A DNA stretch of 64,000 nt from QZLE01 sp033852075. GTDB taxonomy: Bacteria; Pseudomonadota; Gammaproteobacteria; QZLD01. Below the pieces are notes generated by a model. That model ran no database searches. It was given only the letters and a program-made list of their open reading frames with translations, and had not been told where the DNA came from. The DNA lies in contig JAWSVC010000015.1 in assembly GCA_033852075.1 (NCBI GenBank), positions 186,001 through 250,000 on the forward strand, written 5' to 3'. Shown here in pieces: positions 45,938 to 55,311 of the stretch (its first letter is position 1; each line of letters begins with the position of its first letter). Made by a program: the position numbers and the translations under genes.

Positions 45938-48295
45938 CTATTGCGGCGCAGGATAAATCCAGGTTCCTATCGAACTTCCTTTGAATAGTTCTCCTGTATG
46001 AGGATTTACCGCCATCGCCCCCATCCCTTTACGAGGTAAATTACCAGTAATATCTTCCCAAGTTGCCCCACCATCTGTACTTCTGAATATACATGGATAA
46101 CCAACGGCCATGGTTCCTGCATAGATAACTCCCTCGTTTACCGGATCAACCACAATAGTGCTAACGTAATTACCAACTTCCGCTCCACCAGCCAAATCAA
46201 TCACTCCAGGATTTACCCAGGTTTCACCATCATAAATAACCAGGTCATTTTCAACAATTTCCAGAGTTGCTGTTGTGCTAATCATTGAATAGATCTTATC
46301 GCAATCAAAGGCATCAACTGCAAAAATCGGTTTACTATCAACTCCCTTAAATTGCATATTGCCATCATGAACTCCTTTACCAGCATACATTGCCCAACTG
46401 ACTCCAGCATCATCGGAGCGAATTATTCTCTGCAATGTGCCATCAATGGCATATACTATATCAGGGTTGGCGTTACAGAAACCAACTATCTGTGGCTGAT
46501 ATACATGTGGTTCTCCGTACTCATTATTACCAAAATCCGGGACGCTAAATGTTACTCCACCATCACGTGATATCTTGTTCCCGGCATATACGACATCCGT
46601 GTTGTTTGGATGAAACGATATAAAGGGATGCATATGTAAAACCTGATCATCATCCCTTGGTAGATCCGCATCTATCAGACTCCAGTTTACCCCTCCATCA
46701 TCTGTTCTCATCAATCGCGTTCTGAAATACTCACCAACAGAGGCTACGATAACGTCTGGATTTGTTGGGTGAATATCTCCAGCAAATGTCCCCTGACCAA
46801 ATGTTAAACCCTCATCTCTGTACCAACGGGAAAATAGGCGGTCATTGGTTCCATACCAGGGCGCCGAAAACCACGCCCCATTGTTTTCAGTTATTCTCAT
46901 CGCGACATCACAATTAAAAAATGCAAATCTATCAGGATTACTTCGATCAAACGCTGCACCGGTATTCCACCAGCTCCAGGCAATTCCGGTAAACCCTGTA
47001 GAACTCTCATTTATTATCGCGCCATAATTAGTCAACTTCCAAAAGGCCGCATTTGCATAAGCCATAGCCTCATCAGGTTTTTCAGGGTTAGGTACGATAC
47101 CTGCTAACCGCCCGGATATTCTTGTACGCCACGCCGCATCTTCAATATTACGGCCATTGCCGGGAAATGGGGTTATCTCCTCTGTACCCATTCTATTCCA
47201 GGTTGCTCCACCATCACTTGATCTCAAACCCTGAGCAGTATCTCCAGTCAAATACAGGACATCCGGATAGTTTGGATTCATATAGACTCTGGTTGCAGCA
47301 TAACCATCAATATTATCGCCCGTTACCTTTTCAAAACTACTGCCTCCATCAACAGATTTGTATAGCGATTCCCCCAATGGTCGATACCAGCTTTCCATAT
47401 ATCTGGCAACGGTTACAAATATCTTGTTTGGATCCTGTGGGTTTATGACGATTGATTGAGCATGCATACCGGTGGTGCCAAAAGGATCTATCTCTGGGTC
47501 AAAAGTACCTATAGACTGTAAATCAGCACCATTTGAATGACTTACAAAAAAACCCTGATCACTAACCAGATAGACAGTTTCGCCATCTGTTGGATGAGTT
47601 TTGACTGCATATATATATGTATGATCGGGAAGATCGCTTACCTTGACCCATGTAGTTCCACTGTCTTCTGATCTATACAGACCATTATTATAAAAAGCAG
47701 CATACCATCTAGTTGCAGATGAGTTTTCAGTCGCTGTTGTAGGGTCATAAGCAATATTATGATTATCGTACCGATGTTTTCCCCAATCAAAATTTGTCGT
47801 CGCCTGTAATACTAACTCCCAACTATTGCCGCCATCGGTTGAACGATACAATCCCTGATAATCTTCTCCATCAGCGCTCCAACCATTATCGCCAATTGTA
47901 AAAACGATATCCGGATTAGCAGGATCAACAGTTATACTAACACCCATATTCACTTTAAGATTACTGTCGATGGTTTTTTCCCATGTTTCACCGCCATCAG
48001 TGCTTTTCCATGGGCCCGCGATATCTTGCGTAGCATATATATAATCCGGGTTATAAAGGCTTCTGGTTATTGAGTGAAAATGTTGATAGCCTTCTCCGCC
48101 ATCCATATCTAACTCATACTCTTCCTGAGATCTAATCGGCAAAGGTGTCCATTGTTGCGCTGTTTGATTACCTGTAGAGCCACCTCCGTCTCCACCACCT
48201 CCATCGTCACTGGTAGAACCACCTCCTCCACAACCAACAAGCATAAGTGAAATAACTAAAACAAGTGCCCAAAGTCCTTTTAATATTATTAACAT
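45938..48295 (-). CDS. Lipoprotein with Asp-box (BNR/sortilin-like) beta-propellers
   Basis: A 785-aa exported lipoprotein. The signal sequence ends in the lipobox LVGC, so Cys22 would be acylated, and a Gly/Ser/Asp-rich linker follows. The rest contains at least eight Asp-box motifs of the SxDGGxxW type (for example STDGGETWEK, STDGGNSWEL, SVDGGSSFEK, TDDGGVNWSL, STDGGATWED), which form blade turns in sialidase, GH74 and sortilin-like propellers. Two seven-bladed propellers would fit the length. GH74 xyloglucanases share this look, but no catalytic residues could be assigned, so either a glycan-binding or -cleaving surface protein is possible. AGAGA is the likely ribosome site. It ends beside the inverted-repeat element. 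Confidence 0.8.
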   Translation of the reverse strand: MLIILKGLWALVLVISLMLVGCGGGGSTSDDGGGGDGGGSTGNQTAQQWTPLPIRSQEEYELDMDGGEGYQHFHSITRSLYNPDYIYATQDIAGPWKSTDGGETWEKTIDSNLKVNMGVSITVDPANPDIVFTIGDNGWSADGEDYQGLYRSTDGGNSWELVLQATTNFDWGKHRYDNHNIAYDPTTATENSSATRWYAAFYNNGLYRSEDSGTTWVKVSDLPDHTYIYAVKTHPTDGETVYLVSDQGFFVSHSNGADLQSIGTFDPEIDPFGTTGMHAQSIVINPQDPNKIFVTVARYMESWYRPLGESLYKSVDGGSSFEKVTGDNIDGYAATRVYMNPNYPDVLYLTGDTAQGLRSSDGGATWNRMGTEEITPFPGNGRNIEDAAWRTRISGRLAGIVPNPEKPDEAMAYANAAFWKLTNYGAIINESSTGFTGIAWSWWNTGAAFDRSNPDRFAFFNCDVAMRITENNGAWFSAPWYGTNDRLFSRWYRDEGLTFGQGTFAGDIHPTNPDVIVASVGEYFRTRLMRTDDGGVNWSLIDADLPRDDDQVLHMHPFISFHPNNTDVVYAGNKISRDGGVTFSVPDFGNNEYGEPHVYQPQIVGFCNANPDIVYAIDGTLQRIIRSDDAGVSWAMYAGKGVHDGNMQFKGVDSKPIFAVDAFDCDKIYSMISTTATLEIVENDLVIYDGETWVNPGVIDLAGGAEVGNYVSTIVVDPVNEGVIYAGTMAVGYPCIFRSTDGGATWEDITGNLPRKGMGAMAVNPHTGELFKGSSIGTWIYPAPQ

Positions 48296-48480
48296 CTTTG
48301 TTCTCTCTTATTATGTAATTTGATTATTTTTTTTGTTCTAATAAAAAATATAATTTTAATTTATTTAAATCCATCGATATAACCATAACACACAATGCCT
48401 ACGTTAGAGAATAACATTCCCCATGAATAACTTAATATTCATAACGTAAGTTTTTAAAATTCAAAATAAAAAGGTAAAAA
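48296..48480. other. AT-rich upstream region of the lipoprotein gene
   Basis: About 185 bases, very AT-rich, with no gene. It should contain the promoter of the minus-strand lipoprotein gene; I could not define the boxes. Confidence 0.35.
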
Positions 48481-48716
48481 ATTTCTAGCATCGCGAGCGG
48501 AGATTTATCGAGGCACAAAGTGCTAAAAAGATGTTGAGCCTACGTTTTTGTAGGCGACTAATTCCTTATTTATTCTATTAGCTGTTAGAAAACTTTTAAG
48601 CGTAATGAGCACAGATTAGGCAAGGCATAGCGAAGCCTTATGATGGAGCATATTGTAGTGACCGAGTAAATCTGGAGCTATAACGCAGCATAAGCAAGTG
48701 CAATAGCTTAAAAGAG
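48481..48716. repeat. Structured intergenic repeat-like segment
   Basis: Higher in G+C than its surroundings and rich in palindromes: GCCTAC/GTAGGC (48538-48555), AAGGC/GCCTT (48621-48638) and CAGATT/AATCTG (48612-48617, 48669-48674) enclosing the latter. This nested plan is that of an interspersed extragenic palindromic element. There is no open frame of interest. It follows the stop of the REC-REC-PAS-GGDEF-EAL gene. Confidence 0.5.
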
Positions 48717-51278
48717 CTAGAAACCTAGAGATGGTTTAGGTTTGGATACAAAGTACCCCTGAGCATAGTCAACCCCAATAGTTTCCAATACTTCAACTAT
48801 CTCTTTATTATCAACGTATTCTGCTACAGTTTTCTTTTTAAAAGAGTGAGCTATTTGATTTATAGATTGCACTACTGCCTTGTCCATATTGTCTGATAGT
48901 ATGCCCTGAATAAACATACCATCGATCTTTACATAATCTATATCCAGATGCTTTAGGTGTCCAAAAGACGAAAATCCACTGCCAAAGTCATCTAAAGCAA
49001 ATAGACACCCGACTTCCTTTAGTTCTGAAATCAATTTATTTGCAGCATCAATATTTGTTATTGCGCATGTCTCGGTAATTTCAAAAGTTATCAAATCACC
49101 AGAAATATTATAATTGGTGAACATCTGTTTAATATCTTGTCCTATATTTTTATCTACCATAGTGCTCCCTGATAGATTGATAGTAAACCTTATATCTCGA
49201 CCAGTAGCTCTTTCCATGGAAAGCCTTTTAAGAGAATTACGAACTACCCACCTATCAATTTCAGGCATCATATTAAAGCGCTCAGCTGTCGGTAAAAACA
49301 TATCTGGTGCAATAATTTTTCCACCTTCATCAGATAATCTAAGCAATACCTCAAATACAATCTGATTTTTCTTGCCATCTTGGTCTAAAATCTGCCAAGG
49401 AGTAGCCTCATCAACCAGTCCATCTCTACCTAAATCTATACCTTTGAGCATTGATAAAGGCACTATCGGTTGAAATACAAGTTCAAACTTGTCGTTTCCT
49501 AATGCGTCTCTTAACCTTGTTGACCACCCTAGCTCCTTATCCATTACCAAACGAGCATCTGATGCAGGATCATATATATGACTTTGATTTCTACCTTTGT
49601 TTTTTGCTATATGACATGACACATCTGCATTAGCAAGAACCTCACCAGCACCTAATGAGGAGCCAGTAATTACTGCCCCGCCAATAGAAACACTAATACT
49701 GTAATTTTTACCTTCAAATTGAAAACAATGCTTTTCTAGAATATCTCTAAAACGCTCAGCAGCTAGCGATACTTCCTCAAATTTAATATCCCTCAGGATA
49801 ATTGCATATTCATCTCCACCCAACCTGGCAAGAGTATCTGCAGACCTTAAGTTTGTTTGTAGTTGATGCCCAACCTCAATTAATAGCTGATCACCAGCAA
49901 CATGACCTGCGGTATCATTTAGATATTTAAATTGATCAAGGTCAAAATACAACAGTGCACTAACTTCTTCTGTATCCGCATGCCTTATTTTTCTACTGAC
50001 TTCCTGCTCTAATTGTTGTTCAAAATAATGCCTATTTAATAGCTTTGTTAAAGAATCATGGTTCGCCTGCCAGCGTAATTCATCCTGAAATAATTTCTTT
50101 TCCGTAACATCCCGAAACGCAATAACAGAGCCTTCTCTTTGTCCGTCAATTTCTAAAGGATATAAATCACACTCAACTGTAATCTTTTTTCCGTTTGACT
50201 TTACAAACATTAATTCAGATTTATTTATAATATGACCTGATTTATGTGCCTGAAATAGAGGAATACTATACTCGGGGTCTAGTTCCTTTTCCTGCCCAAT
50301 AAAATGCAACTTAGACACAATAGAACTTCCGAGAAGATCTTTATCTTCTTCTAAATCAAGTATCTCTTTTGCCGAAGAATTCATAAAGGTAACGCTCATA
50401 TCTAAATCAATTCCAAATACTCCATCGGAAACTGACTCAAGAATTCCAAGCAACCTTTTACTTTCGGACTTAGTCTGTTTAGATACTTTGATAACCTTTG
50501 ATATTGAATCTAACCTGGCTAAAAACAAATTTTCGGCCTCGTTTTTAAATAGGAAATCGATCGCTCCACACTCTAATCCATCCAATACAACCGCTTCTTC
50601 ATATGTAGAAGAAAGGATAGTGCGCACAATATCCTCAGTATCTTTATCATCTTTAAGCTTTTTACATAATTCACTACCGCGCTCTTCACCAAGATAATAA
50701 TTGATAATTGCAATATCAAAGAATGACTCACGAGCGATCCTGAATGCTTGGTCAGCATTCTCAGCAAATACTGCTTCGTAACCATTTCTGGCAAGTAATG
50801 TTGAAAATTGTTTTCTTACGGTAGCTGAATCATCAACAAACAAAATTCTTATCGGAGTTACATGTTGTATGGCAGCAAGACTTGCCAAAGTTCTACCACT
50901 TGCTCTATCAATGAGATTCTGCAAATGTCCCTTGATAAAGGTCTTATAGCTATCCCACAGTAATAACCCGCTATTTTTTCTGGAATTTGAAAATGTTAAT
51001 ACATCTTCACAAGCAGTATCCGAAATAATTTGTATTGGAATATTAATAAATTGCTCATTGCAAAGATATCTTTTTAAAGCCGGAAAGGCTTCATTATCTT
51101 CATGACACCACCCCAGTACAATTGCATCAATATTGGAATTTCCTATTTCTGCCGACATAAGCTTCACTGCGTCAGAATACGAATCTACACATTGAATCTC
51201 GTAAAAATCATCCTCAATAACTTCTGACAATGATTTTGTTAGTTTTTGATTTTCTTCAATAACTAAGATTTTTTTCAA
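48717..51278 (-). CDS. REC-REC-PAS-GGDEF-EAL protein; both receivers lack the phospho-acceptor Asp
   Basis: An 853-aa cytoplasmic protein. Two receiver folds (about 1-125 and 143-262): the first has no Asp in its acceptor strand (VLGWCHEDNE), the second has Asn193 where Asp is expected (IINYYLGEE), although its acidic pair DD is present. A PAS domain (about 275-395) is followed by a GGDEF domain with GGDEY at 487-491 and an EAL domain with Glu643 in EVLLR, NLSGS, EITET, DDFGSGFSS and VKIDG. Both c-di-GMP domains look catalytic, so it could be a bifunctional cyclase/phosphodiesterase tuned by PAS. The start is TTG at 51278, with AAGGAG six bases before it. It is monocistronic. Confidence 0.92.
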   Translation of the reverse strand: MKKILVIEENQKLTKSLSEVIEDDFYEIQCVDSYSDAVKLMSAEIGNSNIDAIVLGWCHEDNEAFPALKRYLCNEQFINIPIQIISDTACEDVLTFSNSRKNSGLLLWDSYKTFIKGHLQNLIDRASGRTLASLAAIQHVTPIRILFVDDSATVRKQFSTLLARNGYEAVFAENADQAFRIARESFFDIAIINYYLGEERGSELCKKLKDDKDTEDIVRTILSSTYEEAVVLDGLECGAIDFLFKNEAENLFLARLDSISKVIKVSKQTKSESKRLLGILESVSDGVFGIDLDMSVTFMNSSAKEILDLEEDKDLLGSSIVSKLHFIGQEKELDPEYSIPLFQAHKSGHIINKSELMFVKSNGKKITVECDLYPLEIDGQREGSVIAFRDVTEKKLFQDELRWQANHDSLTKLLNRHYFEQQLEQEVSRKIRHADTEEVSALLYFDLDQFKYLNDTAGHVAGDQLLIEVGHQLQTNLRSADTLARLGGDEYAIILRDIKFEEVSLAAERFRDILEKHCFQFEGKNYSISVSIGGAVITGSSLGAGEVLANADVSCHIAKNKGRNQSHIYDPASDARLVMDKELGWSTRLRDALGNDKFELVFQPIVPLSMLKGIDLGRDGLVDEATPWQILDQDGKKNQIVFEVLLRLSDEGGKIIAPDMFLPTAERFNMMPEIDRWVVRNSLKRLSMERATGRDIRFTINLSGSTMVDKNIGQDIKQMFTNYNISGDLITFEITETCAITNIDAANKLISELKEVGCLFALDDFGSGFSSFGHLKHLDIDYVKIDGMFIQGILSDNMDKAVVQSINQIAHSFKKKTVAEYVDNKEIVEVLETIGVDYAQGYFVSKPKPSLGF

Positions 51279-51583
51279 GAAGATCTCCTTGAAATATCAT
51301 TAATGTCCAATCTTACCAGTAACGAATTAATATTGAGCATTAGATACAAACTAAAAATAAATACATAAAATAAATATGGCGCACCTATTAGCATAAAGCA
51401 ATTTTAAACTGACCAATATTTGAACAGTTTCACCTTTTATTGCTATGTTTTATAATGGTTTTTTATTTTTCAGAAATCGCACACTTACGCCAAATTAAAC
51501 CCGTTTCTTTAAAATCTTATTAACATGTTGTATTTATAATAAAAATAGCTAAATTTAATTGTTTAACAATAAAAGGCAATTAT
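51279..51583. other. Divergent intergenic region
   Basis: 305 AT-rich bases between divergent genes. A TATAAT at 51535-51540 lies 44 bases before the Cys-rich protein's ATG and may be its -10 box; the -35 is not clear. Nothing else was seen. Confidence 0.4.
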
Positions 51584-51820
51584 ATGAATAATTCAAAATG
51601 CTTCACTAACACTGAATGCGAATATTACCCTTGCCACAAGATTGAAGGTAAATTCAATTGTCTATTTTGCTATTGTCCACTTTACTTTTTTGATTGTCCT
51701 GGAAACTACACCCTTATTGATGGAAAAATCAAAGACTGTTCCCAGTGCGTTTTTCCTCATCAAGGTGAAAAATCTTGGGATTTAATGCAAAAAGAATTAA
51801 ATAAAATTATGAAAAAATAA
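51584..51820 (+). CDS. Cysteine-rich small metal-binding protein
   Basis: A 78-aa protein with ten cysteines (and two histidines) in the pattern C..TECEYYPCHK, FNCLFCYCPLYFFDCPG and IKDCSQCVFPH. This matches from memory the cysteine-rich small domain family (PF04071, zf-like), whose members are proposed to bind metal but have no established role. No signal peptide or membrane helix. AAAAGG precedes the start. It is followed by typA after about 100 bases, with a separate promoter in between. Confidence 0.8.
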   Translation: MNNSKCFTNTECEYYPCHKIEGKFNCLFCYCPLYFFDCPGNYTLIDGKIKDCSQCVFPHQGEKSWDLMQKELNKIMKK

Positions 51821-51860
51821 GTTAATCACTTAAATCAATTATTTTTTCATAAAAATCAGG

Positions 51861-51866
51861 TATAAT
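51861..51866 (+). promoter_or_regulatory. -10 box of the typA promoter
   Basis: A perfect TATAAT located 57 bases before the typA ATG. No good -35 box was found at 16-18 bases. Confidence 0.4.
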
Positions 51867-51923
51867 CGCCCATCTTTTCCCACCCACAATCAGATCCGGC
51901 TTTGCTGGTATTAAGAAGTTAAT

Positions 51924-53738
51924 ATGATAGAAAAATTAAGAAATATAGCCATTATCGCACACGTTGATCACGGCAAAACCACCCTTGTTGATGAACTATT
52001 GAAACAATCAGGAAGCATTAGCGAAAGATCAGGGCCTGTATCCAGAGTTATGGACTCCAATGACCTGGAAAAAGAACGCGGAATCACAATTCTTGCCAAA
52101 AATACAGCTATTGAATGGAATGATTATCATATTAATATCGTTGATACTCCAGGACACGCTGACTTTGGTGGAGAGGTGGAACGTATTCTATCTATGGTTG
52201 ATTCCGTTCTATTATTGGTAGATGCGGTTGAAGGCCCAATGCCACAAACCAGATTCGTAACCCAAAAAGCATTTGCAATGGGGATTCGTCCTATTGTTGT
52301 TATTAATAAAATAGACCGCCCAAGCTCTCGACCTGACTGGGTACTTGATCAAACATTCGATCTATTCGATCGACTTGGCGCAACTGAAGAGCAACTTGAT
52401 TTCCCAGTTATCTATGCATCAGCCCTACAAGGATTTGCATCATTAGATCCAGAAGATAGATCAGGTGATATGACTCCTTTATTTGAAGCGATTGTTGAAC
52501 ATGTATCACCTCCGGAAGTTGATACTGAAGGTCCGTTCCAGATGCAAATTTCTCAGCTTGATTACAGCAGCTACGTTGGTGTTATCGGTGTTGGGCGTGT
52601 TACCAGAGGAACCGTAGAAACCAATAAAGCAGTTAAAGTAATAGGATCAGATGGCAAAGTTAAAAATGGCCGGGTGCTCCAAGTACTAGGCTTTGAAGGA
52701 CTTAAACGTGTCGAAGTACCAAAGGCCCAGGCGGGAGATATTATTGCAATCACAGGAATATCTGATCTTAGAATTTCAGATACCCTTTGCGATCCATCAG
52801 AGGTTGAAGCACTTCCATCGCTAACAGTTGATGAACCCACAGTTACCATGACGTTTCAGGTAAACAACTCCCCATTTGCAGGCAAGGATGGGAAATTCCT
52901 AACCAGTAGACAGATTAAAGAACGCCTGGAACGAGAGCTACTCCACAACGTAGCTCTGCGCGTTGAAGAAACCGACGATCCGGATAAATTTAAAGTTTCT
53001 GGACGTGGCGAACTTCACCTAGGCATTTTGATTGAAAATATGCGTCGTGAAGGATTTGAACTTGGAGTTTCTAGACCTGAAGTTATCGTAAAAGAGATCG
53101 ATGGCCAATTAAAAGAACCTTACGAACAAGTTAGTGTTGATGTTGAAGAGCAACACCAAGGCGGAATAATGGAAAAACTAGGTTCACGCAAAGGTGAGCT
53201 TAAAGACATGATTCCAGATGGCAATGGCCGGGTAAGAATGGACTATATTATCCCTGCCCGTGGTTTGATTGGTTTCCAAACCGAGTTTTTAACATCCACC
53301 TCTGGCACAGGCCTTCTCTATCATGTTTTTGACCACTACGGACCAAAGATTGAAGGAGACTTCACCAGCCGCCATAACGGTTCACTCATATCCAACGCCC
53401 AAGGTAAAAGTGTTGGTTTTGCTCTATTCAATCTGCAAGAGCGCGGAAAACTAATGATTGGTGCAGGAATTGACGTTTACGAAGGTATGATTATCGGGAT
53501 ACATTCCAGAGAAAATGACTTGGTTGTAAATCCTCTTAAAGCCAAACAACTTACCAATGTTCGCGCATCAGGCAATGATGAAAACATTGTATTAACCCCT
53601 CACATCAAATATTCACTAGAGCAAGCAATTGAGTTTCTTAATGATGATGAGCTGGTAGAAGTAACCCCTAATTACATACGCGTACGCAAAAAGCTGCTTA
53701 AGGAACATGAAAGAAAAAGGGCCTCGCGCGAATCATGA
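51924..53738 (+). CDS. typA: Translational GTPase TypA/BipA
   Basis: A 604-aa ribosome-binding GTPase related to EF-G, full length. G1 AHVDHGKTT is at residues 12-20, the switch region shows RGITILAKN, G3 is DTPGHADFGGE and G4 is NKID. The C-terminal region conserved in the family (PARGLIGFQTEF) is present. BipA assists assembly of the 50S subunit, chiefly at low temperature and under stress. The stop overlaps the start of the next gene by four bases (ATGA), so that gene is translationally coupled. Confidence 0.98.
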   Translation: MIEKLRNIAIIAHVDHGKTTLVDELLKQSGSISERSGPVSRVMDSNDLEKERGITILAKNTAIEWNDYHINIVDTPGHADFGGEVERILSMVDSVLLLVDAVEGPMPQTRFVTQKAFAMGIRPIVVINKIDRPSSRPDWVLDQTFDLFDRLGATEEQLDFPVIYASALQGFASLDPEDRSGDMTPLFEAIVEHVSPPEVDTEGPFQMQISQLDYSSYVGVIGVGRVTRGTVETNKAVKVIGSDGKVKNGRVLQVLGFEGLKRVEVPKAQAGDIIAITGISDLRISDTLCDPSEVEALPSLTVDEPTVTMTFQVNNSPFAGKDGKFLTSRQIKERLERELLHNVALRVEETDDPDKFKVSGRGELHLGILIENMRREGFELGVSRPEVIVKEIDGQLKEPYEQVSVDVEEQHQGGIMEKLGSRKGELKDMIPDGNGRVRMDYIIPARGLIGFQTEFLTSTSGTGLLYHVFDHYGPKIEGDFTSRHNGSLISNAQGKSVGFALFNLQERGKLMIGAGIDVYEGMIIGIHSRENDLVVNPLKAKQLTNVRASGNDENIVLTPHIKYSLEQAIEFLNDDELVEVTPNYIRVRKKLLKEHERKRASRES

Positions 53739-54307
53739 ACTTCCTAGCCCATTCTTTCTTATCAAAGAATGATGACGAGTCGGTGATCGGCAACATGATC
53801 GCCGACTTCGTTAAAGGGCGCCTAAAAGACCAATACTCACCAAAGATACTTGCTGGAATTGAATTCCACCGTAAAATCGATAGCTATACAGATTCTCACC
53901 CCATTGTTATTGACTGCAAAAACTATATTCAAGAAAAAAACCGTCGTTTTGCCGGAATAATTCTCGATATGTTTTTCGATCACTTCCTGGCTTTAAACTG
54001 GGATAAATTCAGTCCAATACCACTTGAGCAACATACCCAAAACATCTATGACATTCTTGATAAGAATAAATATGACCTGCCTAAAACATTCCAATATGTG
54101 TTATCGCTTATGATTGAGCGCAACTGGTTTGTATCTTATAAAAAAATTGAAGTAATTGGTTATGCATTGGATAACATCTCCAACAGACTCTCAAAAGAAA
54201 ATCACATACCAGATTCTATATTTGATCTAAGAGATAATTACCAAGAACTAGAAAGCAGGTTTTTTGAGTTTTTTGGGGAGTTGCGGGGGTATGGGGAAGA
54301 ACTGTAG
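53735..54307 (+). CDS. acpH: AcpH-type acyl carrier protein phosphodiesterase (DUF479)
   Basis: A 190-aa protein of the AcpH/DUF479 family. N-terminal MNFLAHSFLS followed by GNMIADFVKG and GIEFHRKIDSYTDSH, and FAGIILDMFFDHFLA, are family marks with HD-type metal-binding residues. E. coli AcpH removes the phosphopantetheine prosthetic group from acyl carrier protein; the pathway role of this hydrolysis is still debated. The start ATG overlaps the typA stop, so expression is coupled to typA. The next gene begins 160 bases further on, after a structured leader. Confidence 0.88.
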   Translation: MNFLAHSFLSKNDDESVIGNMIADFVKGRLKDQYSPKILAGIEFHRKIDSYTDSHPIVIDCKNYIQEKNRRFAGIILDMFFDHFLALNWDKFSPIPLEQHTQNIYDILDKNKYDLPKTFQYVLSLMIERNWFVSYKKIEVIGYALDNISNRLSKENHIPDSIFDLRDNYQELESRFFEFFGELRGYGEEL

Positions 54308-54334
54308 ATTTTATCTGTTGGCGTATGTCTATGT

Positions 54335-54460
54335 TATGGCAGGTCAGCGGGGCTACTTTCGGGTAGGCCGTTTCATTGGGGCGGTAGTCTCAACCTCGTT
54401 GATCTGCCACCATTAAGAGATTGAGACCTCTTCGGTGGTTATGCTACTACCAATGAAGGA
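54335..54460 (+). ncRNA. Candidate structured RNA leader with a pseudoknot, upstream of the 87-aa protein
   Basis: This segment is clearly richer in G+C than its surroundings and can form three compatible helices. P1: 54337-54352 pairs with 54394-54409, 16 consecutive pairs including three G-U wobbles. P2: CCACC (54407-54411) with GGTGG (54434-54438), enclosing AAGAG/CTCTT (54415-54419, 54428-54432) and an eight-base loop. The P2 loop TTGAGAC (54421-54427) pairs perfectly with GTCTCAA (54387-54393), making a pseudoknot. A small CTACT/GGTAG hairpin with a TTCG loop lies inside P1. P1 and P2 overlap by three bases (54407-54409), which could allow switching. It ends at the AAGGA ribosome site of the next gene. 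The pairing is seen by eye; function is inferred. Confidence 0.7.
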
Positions 54461-54466
54461 ATCATC

Positions 54467-54730
54467 ATGACAACCACAAATAATCCACCAAGAAAAATCG
54501 ACAACACTCTTCTGGTCGTTGACCCAGAACACCCATTAGAAACCCTGCCCTTTATCAGCGATGCACTAGCATTTATGGGAACATTTTTTGGACTTGATCC
54601 CTCCTCTCCAAAAAATCAAAGAGCAGAAGTTGGCGCAGGAGTAATTCTGGATTTTCTATCCGCTGCAATTGATGATGTGCAAGATGCAATTGTAGATAAA
54701 TATATGAAGCGGGATTGTGAAACGGATTAG
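54467..54730 (+). CDS. 87-aa protein of unknown function behind the structured leader
   Basis: A small acidic, soluble protein. The N-terminus is polar (MTTTNNPPRKID), a short strand LLVVDPEHPLETL follows, and two amphipathic helices fill the rest (about 30-44 and 54-80). From memory, the plan (NPP near the start, a VxP-ETL segment, then an amphipathic helix) faintly resembles the small DUF3077/DUF6124 proteins of Pseudomonas, which I recall also have long GC-rich leaders; this was not searched and may be wrong. AAGGA is seven bases before the ATG. Its normal codon use and strong ribosome site support expression. The function is unknown; control by the RNA leader is likely. Confidence 0.65.
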   Translation: MTTTNNPPRKIDNTLLVVDPEHPLETLPFISDALAFMGTFFGLDPSSPKNQRAEVGAGVILDFLSAAIDDVQDAIVDKYMKRDCETD

Positions 54731-54829
54731 GTAAATTCTTAATGTGTACAGTGTTCACCCTACCTCTTCACATAACCATAAAAGATTGATAAAAATAAGA
54801 AGAACTCTCACACCACTGGTTATGGTAGC

Positions 54830-55309
54830 TTAAGGGGTATCTGTTGTTTTATTAATGTAACTATAATGCAGATACCCTCCATTTTCTTTTGAGTGAATAA
54901 AATTAAATGTATGCTGCTCTTTGTCGGTAATAATCAATATGTTCCATATATCCTTTTCTACATCATAGTCATAATCAACAATTTGACTAGTAAAGGTATT
55001 TTTTATTGTTTCTACCAATGAGTCAGCTCCATTATAACTTAAAGCGTCATTGGGTAATGGAGGCACTTCTTCTGCTTTTAACAAGTACTCTTCGGCATTA
55101 AACCGGGATATTATTTCACTGGCTAATAGTTTGGTATCTTTAACCCACTTCCAACCTGTAACGGATACTATTTTATCTATAACAACTCTTTCTTGTTGCT
55201 TAGTAACTTTAACCGCATTGTCAGTTCTACTATAAATATTAATAAAGTAAATTGATGAACAAATTATGCCTAATAATATTAGACATAATAAAAATTTATT
55301 TTTATTCAT
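54830..55309 (-). CDS. Membrane-anchored 159-aa protein, possible immunity partner of the upstream toxin-like gene
   Basis: The family is not recognised. Residues about 6-26 form one membrane helix (LCLILLGIICSSIYFI), after which a periplasmic or cytoplasmic acidic domain of about 130 residues follows. The gene starts two bases after the stop of the toxin-like gene on the same strand, with no ribosome site of its own, so the pair should be translationally coupled. In polymorphic toxin loci the gene directly after the toxin encodes immunity; that is the reason for the suggestion, not homology. A lipid-anchored or secreted inhibitor is one option, a simple membrane protein another. Confidence 0.55.
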   Translation of the reverse strand: MNKNKFLLCLILLGIICSSIYFINIYSRTDNAVKVTKQQERVVIDKIVSVTGWKWVKDTKLLASEIISRFNAEEYLLKAEEVPPLPNDALSYNGADSLVETIKNTFTSQIVDYDYDVEKDIWNILIITDKEQHTFNFIHSKENGGYLHYSYINKTTDTP

Positions 55310-55311
55310 TA

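Noticed and set aside
54335..54460. tRNA, retron msr-msd or diversity-generating template
   Set aside because: There is no cloverleaf, no CCA end and no reverse transcriptase gene anywhere nearby.
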